21,521 nt of DNA from DAOUAJ01 sp034433615 (GTDB lineage: Bacteria; Chloroflexota; Anaerolineae; DUEN01), in assembly GCA_034433615.1 (NCBI GenBank), contig DAOUAJ010000378.1, forward strand, positions 1 through 21,521, in the 5' to 3' direction. The notes beneath the pieces are model-generated. The model was not told the origin of the DNA and did not search any database. It was given only the letters and a program-made list of their open reading frames with translations. A program made the position numbers and the translations under genes. Below, piece by piece: positions 7,569 to 15,499 of the stretch; within the stretch, counting starts at the first letter, position 1, and each line of letters begins with the position of its first letter.

Positions 7569-7793
7569 ATGCTCAATGAGATGGCTCGTTGGCTGATCTT
7601 TGTGGGCGGGGCGATGGTGGTCATCGGCCTGCTTTTGCTCCTGGCGGGGCGTCTGCCCGGGCTGGGACGTCTGCCCGGCGACATCATGATCCAGAAGGGG
7701 AACTTCACCTTTTTTGCGCCGCTGGGTACGATGTTACTACTGAGCATCGTCTTGACCATCCTTCTCAATCTGGTGGCCCGGCTGCTTCGCTGA
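7569..7793 (+). CDS. DUF2905 family small membrane protein
   Basis: This 74-residue protein has two hydrophobic segments, about residues 7-27 and 50-72. The linker between them contains LPGLGRLPGDI followed by FTFFAPLGT. This two-helix layout with the central GRLPGDI and F-x-F-x-x-P-L signature is that of DUF2905 (PF11146). The family is found in many bacteria and its function is unknown. GGGGTGAGG about 4 bases before the ATG is a plausible ribosome site. An in-frame ATG (MARWLIF) four codons later is an alternative start. It lies between two hsp20 genes on the same strand, but nothing in the sequence links it to heat shock beyond position. Confidence 0.88.
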   Translation: MLNEMARWLIFVGGAMVVIGLLLLLAGRLPGLGRLPGDIMIQKGNFTFFAPLGTMLLLSIVLTILLNLVARLLR

Positions 7794-7891
7794 CGAGCAG
7801 AGTAGGCGGACGCGCGGCGTTTGAACGCACGACGTATCACGGTCATCAGGTATAGATGAGGGGGAACAAGGAGTAGGAGGAGGTGATGGAT

Positions 7892-8443
7892 ATGGCTGAT
7901 CTCATGCGCTGGAACCCATATCGGAGCTGGCTGACCCTCCGTGAGGCGATGGATCACTTGTTGGAGGAGGCGTTCGTACCGGCCTGGAGCGAGCTGCTGC
8001 GTTGGTCGGAGCCCTCGTGCGCAGCCGATCTTTGGCCGTTCCGCATGGATCTGCCTGTGGACATCTACGAAACCGAGGACGATCTGGTGATCCGGGCAGC
8101 GTTGCCTGGCGTCCGTGAAGATGAGATTGACATCGAGGAGCGGGATGGCGTGCTAACGATTCGAGCCGAAAGCAAGGCAGAAGACGAACGTACTGCTTTC
8201 GGCTGGCACATTCGCGAACAAGGCTACGGCTTATGGCAGCGCAGTCTACGCCTACCGGTCAGGGTCAAGGCGGACAAGGCCAGGGCCGAGCTCAGGCACG
8301 GCGTTCTGACCATCACGCTGCCGAAAGCTCACGCCCATAAGCCGTTGGTGAAGAAGATTCGGGTGGGAAGAAGCATCCTGCCGAAGATCCAATGGCCTAG
8401 GCTGGGTAAGAGAGAACGAGCGATCCCGGTGATCGCGCGGTAG
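7892..8443 (+). CDS. hsp20: Small heat-shock protein, Hsp20/alpha-crystallin family (second copy)
   Basis: A second Hsp20 of 183 residues. The arm has MADLMRWNPYRSWLTLREAM. A Trp-rich insert follows. The crystallin domain starts near MDLPVDIYETEDDLVI, includes ALPGVREDEIDI, and ends with RHGVLTITLPK. The C-terminal tail is long and basic (about 35 residues with VGRSILPKIQ), and it contains an I-L-P stretch resembling the I-x-I-type tail motif used in oligomer assembly. The reading frame is open from GTG 7883, but the AGGAGGTGA ribosome site covers 7878-7886. ATG 7892 is therefore the best start, about 7 bases downstream, and it aligns with the first Hsp20. The two paralogs differ in arm and tail, so they may form different oligomers. 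Confidence 0.95.
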   Translation: MADLMRWNPYRSWLTLREAMDHLLEEAFVPAWSELLRWSEPSCAADLWPFRMDLPVDIYETEDDLVIRAALPGVREDEIDIEERDGVLTIRAESKAEDERTAFGWHIREQGYGLWQRSLRLPVRVKADKARAELRHGVLTITLPKAHAHKPLVKKIRVGRSILPKIQWPRLGKRERAIPVIAR

Positions 8444-8471
8444 AGACGCCTTGATAAGGCGTCTCTACCGC
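8437..8471. terminator. Long palindrome between convergent hsp20 and nrdJ
   Basis: Arms 8437-8452 and 8456-8471 are perfect 16-base complements with a 3-base GAT loop, built on GTAGAGACGCCTT. It overlaps the hsp20 stop codon and ends 9 bases before the nrdJ stop, so it could act as a bidirectional terminator. No U-run is present. The GTAGAGACG...CGTCTCTAC form also recalls dispersed palindromes in other genomes. Confidence 0.55.
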
Positions 8472-8480
8472 TTCGCGGCC

Positions 8481-11400
8481 TCAGCACTCGCTGAAGCCGC
8501 AAGAGGCACACTTCTTGCACCCTTCCTCGAACACGAAGGTGGCCTGCCCACATTCTGGGCAGAGGTCTCCCCCTCGAGAACGGGCGAGGGGCAGCGACAA
8601 TTGGGCCACGTTGGGCTCTGGCGTGGGCGGCGCTTCGCTCAGATGCTCCGCCAGCACTTGAGCGACAGCATCTGGTAATGAGCGCACCCGATTAGGGCCA
8701 AACCCCAGTTGGCGCCCCCCGCCGATCCCGGCCAGTTGCTCCACCACCTCTTCCAGCCGTTCGCGCGGCGAGAGAGATGAGGGCAACCGCAAGATCAACG
8801 AGATCAGTCGCCCCAGCGCCTCAGACACGGCCGCCACGTCCGATCCGGCCTTGCCCACGTTCAGGAACACCTCGAACGGCTGGTTCTCGCCATTGGTATT
8901 GATAGTGATGTACGCAGTCCCCAGCGGCGTGATCTGCCGGTAAGTGGAACCGTGCAACACCGCAGGCCGTGGCTTCTTCTGATAATAGCCGTCCGAAGTG
9001 GGCAGCAGGGGTGAGGAGGTGACAGGGAGAGGGGGTGACAAGGTGACCTCTTTTCTTCTCCCTTTCTCCCCTTCTCCTTGTCCCCTTGTCTCAGAAGGCT
9101 CCTCTGCTCCTCCGCTCCCTTGCTCCTCTGCTCCTTTGGCCTGGCGTTCGTCCTCCACAGCGCCTTTGCCCATAAGCTTCGTGCCTACATGCAACACCTG
9201 AACCCCTTTGCAGCCATCGCGGAATACCGTGATGCCCAGGCAGCCCACCTCGTACGCCAACAGAAACGCCTTGGCGACGTCCTCCACCGTGGCGTTATTG
9301 GGTAGATTGACGGTGTTGTGGCTGATGAATCCATTCGTGATGAAAGAATGCGTCTCGGGCACCTGCAGATCATAGACAAAATCCCTATCCCACCAGATGC
9401 GCGTGACGGGGGTGTAGAGCACCTGTCGGGTGGCAACAGTGTTCAGTTTCTGCCACTCTGGAGTGCTCTCCAGATCACGGCAAATGTCAAGCAAGTAGAG
9501 CAAGGTGTCATGGGTGATTTCGGCCTCGGCATTGATGAAGCTACGCAGGTAGTCTTTGAGTTTCCTGGAGATGGCACAAGCCTGCTTTTGTTGCGCCAGG
9601 CGTACAGCCAAGGGACGCACACCGGGGATCACATAGCTGGTACCAGGTTGAGTTTTGCTCTCCGCTGCATGCACGATCGCCCAGGCCGCCTCCTGCTTAC
9701 GTGCTTCAGCGTAGCCAATTCGCTCGACGAAACTGCGTCGGAAAGCTGGCACGATCACCACATTGTAGATGTACTCTTTGCGGTTCTCTTCATGGAGATA
9801 GTCGTAGTAGATTGGTTGCGCCTCCAGCCGGGCCGGAATGCTCAGGTTGAGCAGCATCGCTTGCACTTCCACAGCCAGATGGCGTGACACCGTGCCGACT
9901 ACCACCAGCCGCCCATTGTCCGTGCCGATGTATCCATCTAGAGTCAACCCACGGATGAACTCTTTCTGGATCTCCGGCCCGGATTGTAAGATGCAGGCTG
10001 GCGTTCGCTTGCTCTCTGCATTCTGACCGCAGCCGAGATACTCGCTGAAGAAGGTCGCCAAGTCGCGCGAATGGATGACAGCCGATTTCGTCTCCTCACG
10101 TCGCTTGTCCGTTATGACATGAGGAGTGAGCTCCAGTCGTTTCTCCATGATCTGGCAGTAATCAGCCAACACCTCGGAGTCAACCTGGGTGAAGAGGACG
10201 GAATTCTGGTTGAAACCTCCATCCGCAACCAGGTAGCCCAGAGCTCTCGCCAGGTCGGTCGTGATCTTGTAAGGCCACCGGATCGGTTTGGCGTTGGTTC
10301 GCTCGGCCGGGCGATAGGGAGCGCCATAGACTTGGCTGAACTCGTAGCAATGCCCAAAGACGCCATAACCATAGGAGACCACCATGTAGTCGCCTTCGTT
10401 TAGCTCATCCATGCGCCGCCAAACGATCTCACCATCCCGAATGACTCGCACCCGATGGTTGGGTGTAGCACGCAAGGTAATGCCCAGGTCGGTCTCCACG
10501 CCCACCACCGGCTGCTCGCCCCCGTAATAGAACAGGTCGGCCACAACGGGAGCAGGATTGTCGGCGACGGTCAACCGGATGGAGCGAAACGAATCGGGCG
10601 GCTCCTTCTGATGGAGAGATGCAATGGGGATGATCCCGCGTTCGGTGAAGATCAAAGTATCACCGGTGACGCATTTCGAGACGCCATTGTCAGTATATTT
10701 CTGGAACGCCCCCTGCATCCGCACATGCCATTCGGGCGCGATCTCGTGAGCGGTGACGAAAACCCGCCGCACGTCGTCCGGGATGCCCTCGATGCCGTGC
10801 AAGGTGCCCGTCTCCGCCACCTTTCTCATCAGCTCTTCGGAGTAGAAGCCGCGCGCGCGTGCCACCTGCTCGAACACAGGATTGATGAAGACCAGATGCC
10901 GGTCCCCTACAATGTGAGAGAACGCCAGCGCGAAAATGGGCTCGATGCCGGATGAGGCGCCGGCGATGATGCTGATGGTGCCGGTCGGAGCGATCGTCGT
11001 GACCGTGGCGTTGCGCAGCGGCCGGTCGTTGGCGTAGATGGAACGCGGCCAGTTGGGGAACGGCCCGCGCTCCTCGGCCAGTTGGGCGGACACGTCATGG
11101 CCGACCTCGTTGATGAAGCCCATCACCTGGTGGGCCAGCTCCAGCGCCTCCTCGCTGTCGTAGGGGATGCCGAGGGCGAAGAGCATGTCCGCCCATCCCA
11201 TCACCCCCAGGCCGATGCGGCGGTTCCCCTTGACCGACTCGTTGATCTCCGGGAGCGGGTAAGGATTGACCTCGATCACGTCGTCCAGGAAGCGCACGCT
11301 GGTGCGCACGACCCGTTCTAGCTCTTCCCAGTCAATGCGAGGATGGCGCTGCGGCGGATGCCAGCGAGCGCCGGGATCCACCTCTGTGGCTGGCTTGACG

Positions 11401-14400
11401 AATTTGAACAGGTTCACTGAGCCCAAATTGCAGGCTTCGTTCGGCAAGAGGGGCTGTTCACCACAATTGTGAACAAGAAATCCATTAGCGTCAAAAGCAT
11501 TTGTGAAGGGGACGCGTACATCAAATACCTCCTCCTCACCATCCGGTTCGATGGTTACCACTTCAGCCACGAACCGCTCGTGATCCAGGGCGCGCTGGCA
11601 AGAGCTCAGCAGCCGGTTGAGCGTGGCCTGCTTTTCCGGGATGGTGAACCCAACGCGCTCAGCAAAAACCGCCACATTATCGCCGGTGATGACCAGGTCA
11701 TACGGTTCGCAAGCGGGATAGAATCGCATGTCCTCCCGGCCGTTCGGCAACAGCCCCCGTCCCGCCTCGTGCCGCAGATCGATGCGCGAGTTGATGCCCA
11801 AACGCAGCAGCATACGCTGCACGCCTTCTAGAAGGTCGCGATCGCTCCGACTCAGGCGCACTGAGATCCCCTTCCCTGGGTCCCCCTGAACCGAACCGCC
11901 GGCATCGAACAGGCCACGTAAGAAACCGCGATAGAAATCGCTACCAGCGCGCTCGATCGCAGGCGTCAGAGCCTTGTTCCCGATGTCCATCCCCAGGCTA
12001 AAGGCCAGATCACGCAATCCAGCAGACTTCATCCGCCATTCATCGCGCCCGGCCACCGGAAACCGTCCTTCAAGGTCAGCGCGATGGGACGATGCGCGAA
12101 CACGTGGCCCGGCTTCCACCAATACGGCCTCTGCTCTGGGCCTGACTCCCCAGGTGGACAACACGGCTGCTTCTTTTTCTAAGGAGCCATCACCCAGAAG
12201 TAAGCCGATCAGGTAACCTTCTTGCTCCGTGTGGACACCGTTCCAGCCCTCCAGGTTACGATGATTGTGGAGGATCACTTGATCGCCGGGCCGTAGCCTC
12301 TCCGCCTCCACCCATTCCGTGGTTAACGTCGAGCCCGTGCATCGGACCACCCGCGCGACCAGATGGTTCGCAGTCAGGCGCAAGCTATGGCCCTCCCGCG
12401 TACGTAACCGCAATACCGGCTTGCGCCCCGTGGAAAAGAACCCTTCTGAGCCGGTGCTCCATGCCTGTCCGTTGACGACCAACTGGCATGGCCTTCCCAC
12501 CAACTCGGCTACCTGACGTGGGCCATCTGTCGTCAACACCCAGGTGTCACCGGTCACGCATGGGTTAGTTGCCTCGATCTGGCCCAGGGCAGGCGTGGGA
12601 TTGGCCGGCGAAGCGTTGACCCGATCAATGAACACCAGGCCGGGGTCGCCCGTGCGCCAGGCCGCCTCCACGATCTTCTGGAAGATCTCGCGCGCCCGCT
12701 TGCGCCCGATCACCTCGCCGCCCTGGTAGCGGCCACCCCTGCCGTCCGGCCAGCCGGGCTGAGCCAGGATGTCGTACTCGGTGTCCTCCATCACCGCCTT
12801 CATGAAGGCGTCGGTCGCGGCCACCGAGATGTTGAAGTTGGTGATGCTGCCGTCGAGCTTACAGGTGATGAACTCCTCGATGTCAGGGTGATCCACGCGC
12901 AGGATGCCCATGTTGGCGCCGCGGCGAGTGTTGTGACTCACGAACCCGTTGGCGATGTACGTATGGCTGCCAGGCACAGAAAGGTCAAGGGTCAACGATT
13001 CCCCGGTCGTGATCTCGGCCACTTGGCTATAGAACTGCCGGTTGTGCAAGAACCACTGGACCTTGGGGTGGGAACGGACGGCTTCGTGCTTCTCCGCCAG
13101 TGCCTGGAGACGTGAGTACGTAAGCTGGCGAGGAGCTCGGCTTTCGGGGAAATAGTGCATCAGATCTCGTTGCAAAGATCGGTTGGCCCCTCGCGGCGTT
13201 CGACCTGGCCCTGTGCCTGCTCCAGGGCCGGAGTAAATCTCCCGCATCCAGGCCGCCGCATAAGGGATCACGTCGTTGTGCTCGTACTCCCAACCATCGG
13301 TGCGAACGCGGGCTTGCTTGTCTGGCTGAATGAAACCGATGCACTCTGCGAATCGCTGGATCCCTCGCCGCGTGACGATGCGCAGGCGATACACCGGCTG
13401 CTGGCCGAGCCGATCGCTACGTGGTTCACCCCTGCTGATCTCGCTGGGGATGCCTAAAGAAAGTAGAAGTTGCTGGACGTCTTCCACTAGCCTGAGGGAA
13501 GTAGAGTATAGAGACGGATATCCCCCTTGATTCACCGTACCATCGGCTGAGAATAAGCCTTGCAGGAACCCATAGGCGAATTCCCGACTGGCGCGGAAGA
13601 CAATGACCGGCACCTGTGCCGTTGATGAGGACTTTTTGTCCACCCCGATGTGCTGGAGCCAGGCATATAACATGGTGGAAGCGTAGAAGAAATTCGTGCT
13701 TCCGTCGTCTTTCTTACGCTGAGGCGTGGGCGTCAGTCCAAACAGGGCTTGGCCGAGGCGCAAGATCTCCTCGCGGAGCTCCGGCTCGTCATCGGCGATG
13801 GTCAAGATCACGCGGCCGGTGCCTCGCTTGCTCCTGGACATGGCGCCATCGCCGATCAAGAAACCCAACCAGATGCCCAGCTCTCGCGTGGGCCGTTCCG
13901 GTATCGTAATCCGAGCCGTGTTAGGATGCGGGGCATAGACGAACTCTGGCAGTTTTGCCTCGCGGAGGTCGGGATGGGTGTCCATCTGAAGGGCCACCCA
14001 GTCACCGATCCGCAGTTCGTCCAGGCGCCGCCAGGCATATTCGCCCTCTGGGGTGATGACGCGAATTCGGTGTTGGGAGGTGCCTTCCAGCGCGTAACCG
14101 GCTGCAGTTTTGATTCGGATGGTGGTCGTTATGCCGTGTCGGTAAAACTCGTCCGCAGCCTGCAGGCCATTGTCCGTCCGCAAGGGCAAAGGCATGGGAT
14201 AGCGATACCACGCTCCGTCAGACAGGTCATCAGGGCCAAGGGCGGACAGTGGGATAAGGCCGATGCCTGTGGCAACGCGAGTCTCAGGCGCCAGGCACCC
14301 GCCCTGCTTGACCGCCTCCGTAGCCGCGTTGAAGACGCGCAAGAAGCTCACCGGCCCGCTGGCTTTGCCGCCGGAGGAGTGCACCAGGCTGCCGGCCGGG

Positions 14401-14852
14401 CGCAGCCGGCTGAAGGCGAAGCCCGTGCCTCCCCCTGACTGATGGATCAACGCCGCGTTCTTGATCGCGTCGAAGATCTCCACCATCGAATCGCCTACCG
14501 GGAGCACATAGCAGGCCGAGTATTGCAGGTTGTTGCCTTTGCCTGCGTTCATCATCGTGGGCGAGTTGGGGAGAAACTTCTGCTCGATCATCAGGTCGTA
14601 GAAGCGCTCGGCCCAGGTCTGCACCACCGCTTTCTCGTTATGGCCGGCAGCCGAAGCATAACGCGCCTCCGCCTGCGCGATGGCCACGGCCACCCGCCAG
14701 CACATGTCCTCAGGCGTCTCGACAACCTCGCCGGCCTCGTTGCGAAGCAGGTAGCGCTCTCGCAGAACGCGCAATGCCGCCTCGTTCCAATGACCCACTC
14801 TGGTCGGGCGGGTAACAATAGCACAGGGCTTATTGATGTCAGTAATGGTCAT
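8481..14852 (-). CDS. nrdJ: Class II (B12-dependent) ribonucleoside-diphosphate reductase with three inteins
   Basis: This enzyme reduces ribonucleotides to deoxyribonucleotides by a thiyl-radical mechanism. The ORF has 2123 codons, and after removal of inteins of 456, 365 and 453 residues the enzyme is about 849 residues. Visible marks are the redox cysteine in LQYSACYV (Cys114), the SGGGTGFAFSRLRP loop, and the NPCGE active site with its radical cysteine (codon 1130, first after intein 2). EACNLGSVNL and APTGTISIIAG follow. The C-terminal zinc ribbon CPECG...CKKCASCG is typical of class II NrdJ. There is no N-terminal ATP-cone and no radical-generating small-subunit gene nearby, which supports the cobalamin class. 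A low-complexity insert (about codons 1895-1950) lies in the linker before RPAVLHG. A GAGGA ribosome site precedes ATG 14852. nrdR lies upstream on the same strand. Confidence 0.95.
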   Translation of the reverse strand: MTITDINKPCAIVTRPTRVGHWNEAALRVLRERYLLRNEAGEVVETPEDMCWRVAVAIAQAEARYASAAGHNEKAVVQTWAERFYDLMIEQKFLPNSPTMMNAGKGNNLQYSACYVLPVGDSMVEIFDAIKNAALIHQSGGGTGFAFSRLRPAGSLVHSSGGKASGPVSFLRVFNAATEAVKQGGCLAPETRVATGIGLIPLSALGPDDLSDGAWYRYPMPLPLRTDNGLQAADEFYRHGITTTIRIKTAAGYALEGTSQHRIRVITPEGEYAWRRLDELRIGDWVALQMDTHPDLREAKLPEFVYAPHPNTARITIPERPTRELGIWLGFLIGDGAMSRSKRGTGRVILTIADDEPELREEILRLGQALFGLTPTPQRKKDDGSTNFFYASTMLYAWLQHIGVDKKSSSTAQVPVIVFRASREFAYGFLQGLFSADGTVNQGGYPSLYSTSLRLVEDVQQLLLSLGIPSEISRGEPRSDRLGQQPVYRLRIVTRRGIQRFAECIGFIQPDKQARVRTDGWEYEHNDVIPYAAAWMREIYSGPGAGTGPGRTPRGANRSLQRDLMHYFPESRAPRQLTYSRLQALAEKHEAVRSHPKVQWFLHNRQFYSQVAEITTGESLTLDLSVPGSHTYIANGFVSHNTRRGANMGILRVDHPDIEEFITCKLDGSITNFNISVAATDAFMKAVMEDTEYDILAQPGWPDGRGGRYQGGEVIGRKRAREIFQKIVEAAWRTGDPGLVFIDRVNASPANPTPALGQIEATNPCVTGDTWVLTTDGPRQVAELVGRPCQLVVNGQAWSTGSEGFFSTGRKPVLRLRTREGHSLRLTANHLVARVVRCTGSTLTTEWVEAERLRPGDQVILHNHRNLEGWNGVHTEQEGYLIGLLLGDGSLEKEAAVLSTWGVRPRAEAVLVEAGPRVRASSHRADLEGRFPVAGRDEWRMKSAGLRDLAFSLGMDIGNKALTPAIERAGSDFYRGFLRGLFDAGGSVQGDPGKGISVRLSRSDRDLLEGVQRMLLRLGINSRIDLRHEAGRGLLPNGREDMRFYPACEPYDLVITGDNVAVFAERVGFTIPEKQATLNRLLSSCQRALDHERFVAEVVTIEPDGEEEVFDVRVPFTNAFDANGFLVHNCGEQPLLPNEACNLGSVNLFKFVKPATEVDPGARWHPPQRHPRIDWEELERVVRTSVRFLDDVIEVNPYPLPEINESVKGNRRIGLGVMGWADMLFALGIPYDSEEALELAHQVMGFINEVGHDVSAQLAEERGPFPNWPRSIYANDRPLRNATVTTIAPTGTISIIAGASSGIEPIFALAFSHIVGDRHLVFINPVFEQVARARGFYSEELMRKVAETGTLHGIEGIPDDVRRVFVTAHEIAPEWHVRMQGAFQKYTDNGVSKCVTGDTLIFTERGIIPIASLHQKEPPDSFRSIRLTVADNPAPVVADLFYYGGEQPVVGVETDLGITLRATPNHRVRVIRDGEIVWRRMDELNEGDYMVVSYGYGVFGHCYEFSQVYGAPYRPAERTNAKPIRWPYKITTDLARALGYLVADGGFNQNSVLFTQVDSEVLADYCQIMEKRLELTPHVITDKRREETKSAVIHSRDLATFFSEYLGCGQNAESKRTPACILQSGPEIQKEFIRGLTLDGYIGTDNGRLVVVGTVSRHLAVEVQAMLLNLSIPARLEAQPIYYDYLHEENRKEYIYNVVIVPAFRRSFVERIGYAEARKQEAAWAIVHAAESKTQPGTSYVIPGVRPLAVRLAQQKQACAISRKLKDYLRSFINAEAEITHDTLLYLLDICRDLESTPEWQKLNTVATRQVLYTPVTRIWWDRDFVYDLQVPETHSFITNGFISHNTVNLPNNATVEDVAKAFLLAYEVGCLGITVFRDGCKGVQVLHVGTKLMGKGAVEDERQAKGAEEQGSGGAEEPSETRGQGEGEKGRRKEVTLSPPLPVTSSPLLPTSDGYYQKKPRPAVLHGSTYRQITPLGTAYITINTNGENQPFEVFLNVGKAGSDVAAVSEALGRLISLILRLPSSLSPRERLEEVVEQLAGIGGGRQLGFGPNRVRSLPDAVAQVLAEHLSEAPPTPEPNVAQLSLPLARSRGGDLCPECGQATFVFEEGCKKCASCGFSEC
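9000..9160. repeat. Purine/pyrimidine-asymmetric repeat in frame inside nrdJ
   Basis: A purine-rich stretch (9008-9045, with core GGGAGAGGGGGTGAC at 9025-9039) is followed by a pyrimidine-rich stretch, giving a large imperfect palindrome. After it comes a run of GCTCCTCTGCTCC-type units (9100-9135). The same core occurs at 14892-14906 and 21447-21461, and the GCTCC units recur near 17070-17130. Here it encodes a Glu/Gly/Lys-rich then Pro/Ser-rich linker of the reductase. Confidence 0.65.
9315..10673 (-). mobile_element. NrdJ intein 3, LAGLIDADG type with altered second motif
   Basis: It has 453 residues, from CVTGDTLIFT (block A) to NGFISHN, followed by extein Thr (TVNLPNN). Block B is TPNHRVRV. 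It interrupts the conserved KYTDN-x-VSK/TVNLP segment. The first endonuclease helix is ALGYLVADG. The second reads FIRGLTLDGYIG, one residue shorter than the usual GL-x-x-x-DG, so the DNA-cutting half-site may be damaged. A helical stretch around ITHDTLLYLLDIC resembles those in the MutS intein and intein 1. Splicing residues look intact. Confidence 0.92.
11466..12560 (-). mobile_element. NrdJ intein 2, LAGLIDADG type with lost catalytic aspartate
   Basis: It has 365 residues, from CVTGDTWVLT to NGFLVHN, followed by extein Cys. Block B is LTANHLVARV. The insertion lies between Pro and Cys of NPCGE, so the residue that completes splicing is the enzyme's own radical cysteine. The first endonuclease helix, LIGLLLGDG, is intact. 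The second reads LRGLFDAGG, in which the catalytic Asp is Gly (GGC in place of an Asp codon). It lacks the extra helical module of the other three inteins, which accounts for its shorter length. Confidence 0.93.
12930..14297 (-). mobile_element. NrdJ intein 1 with intact LAGLIDADG endonuclease
   Basis: It has 456 residues, from CLAPETRVAT to NGFVSHN, followed by extein Thr (TRRGANM). Block B is GTSQHRIRV. It splits the conserved VKQGG/TRRGANMGIL segment. Both endonuclease helices are complete: LGFLIGDG and LQGLFSADG. A helical stretch around LTYSRLQALAEK precedes the final splicing block. Start and end motifs resemble the MutS intein more than those of intein 2. Confidence 0.94.
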
Positions 14853-15014
14853 TGCTGTTTTCCTCTACGTCCATAGGTAGACGGGGAGACGCGGAGAGGG
14901 GGTGACGCGGAGACTCTCATCTCCGCGTCACCGTGTCCTCGCGTCGCCGCGTGCGAGCACCACCACGGCTGTAATGTGTGCGCGTGGGTAGCGCTCGACG
15001 TGCGCTGGCTGGCC
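14853..15014. repeat. Repeat-filled spacer between nrdR and nrdJ
   Basis: It holds a perfect 12-base inverted repeat (14902-14913 with 14920-14931, GTGACGCGGAGA) inside a longer purine-rich tract with the core CGGAGAGGGGGTGAC (14892-14906). No cobalamin-riboswitch core motif is seen. The hairpin may tune the ratio of nrdJ to nrdR expression, or may simply be a mini-element copy. Confidence 0.6.
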
Positions 15015-15461
15015 TTAGCGCCCTTCCAGTAAGCGATCTATTTCTGCCCGCACAGCTTGGAGATCAGGTAAGTCCAGGTATACTGAGGCAAAGCGGATGT
15101 AGGCGACCGGATCGAGAGCCTTGAGCCCCTCCAGCACCTTTTCTCCCACTACTTTGCTCGATACTTCCGCCCGGCCCAGGCTCATCACGTATTCCTCGAT
15201 TTGATCCACCAGCCTCTCGATGTCTGCCATGGCGATTGGGCGCTTGGCGCAAGCGATGCGAATGCCGTTGAGAACTTTTTGGCGATCCCAGGATTCGCGC
15301 CGCCCATCCCGCTTGATGAGACTCAACTCTGGTGCGATATGTTCATAGGTGGTGAACCGCTGTCCGCATACCTGACATTCGCGTCGTCGCCGGATGCCTC
15401 CACTGGCCGTGCGGGTATCTACCACCCGTGTGTCGGCTTCACCACAATGTGGACACTGCAT
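15015..15461 (-). CDS. nrdR: Transcriptional repressor NrdR
   Basis: NrdR senses ATP and dATP and represses ribonucleotide reductase genes. At 148 residues it is of normal length. It begins MQCPHCG, with a zinc ribbon made of Cys3, Cys6, Cys29 and Cys32. The basic segment GGIRRRRECQVC binds DNA. An ATP-cone domain follows from about residue 46 (LSLIKRDGRRESWDRQKVLNGI) to about 136. The RFTTYE motif after the ribbon is typical. A GAGGA ribosome site lies about 6 bases before ATG. It is directly upstream of nrdJ on the same strand, and its own upstream region has two NrdR-box-like sites. Feedback control of nrdR-nrdJ is therefore likely. nrdJ itself lacks an ATP-cone, so dATP sensing in this locus may rest on NrdR. 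Confidence 0.97.
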   Translation of the reverse strand: MQCPHCGEADTRVVDTRTASGGIRRRRECQVCGQRFTTYEHIAPELSLIKRDGRRESWDRQKVLNGIRIACAKRPIAMADIERLVDQIEEYVMSLGRAEVSSKVVGEKVLEGLKALDPVAYIRFASVYLDLPDLQAVRAEIDRLLEGR

Positions 15462-15499
15462 AGGACGTCCTCGGTTGAGAAAAACATAGGTTGCATGTC

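Noticed and set aside
14853..15014. Cobalamin riboswitch ahead of the B12-dependent reductase
   Set aside because: The region is short, is filled by a palindromic repeat, and shows no B12-box-like GCCACTG core.
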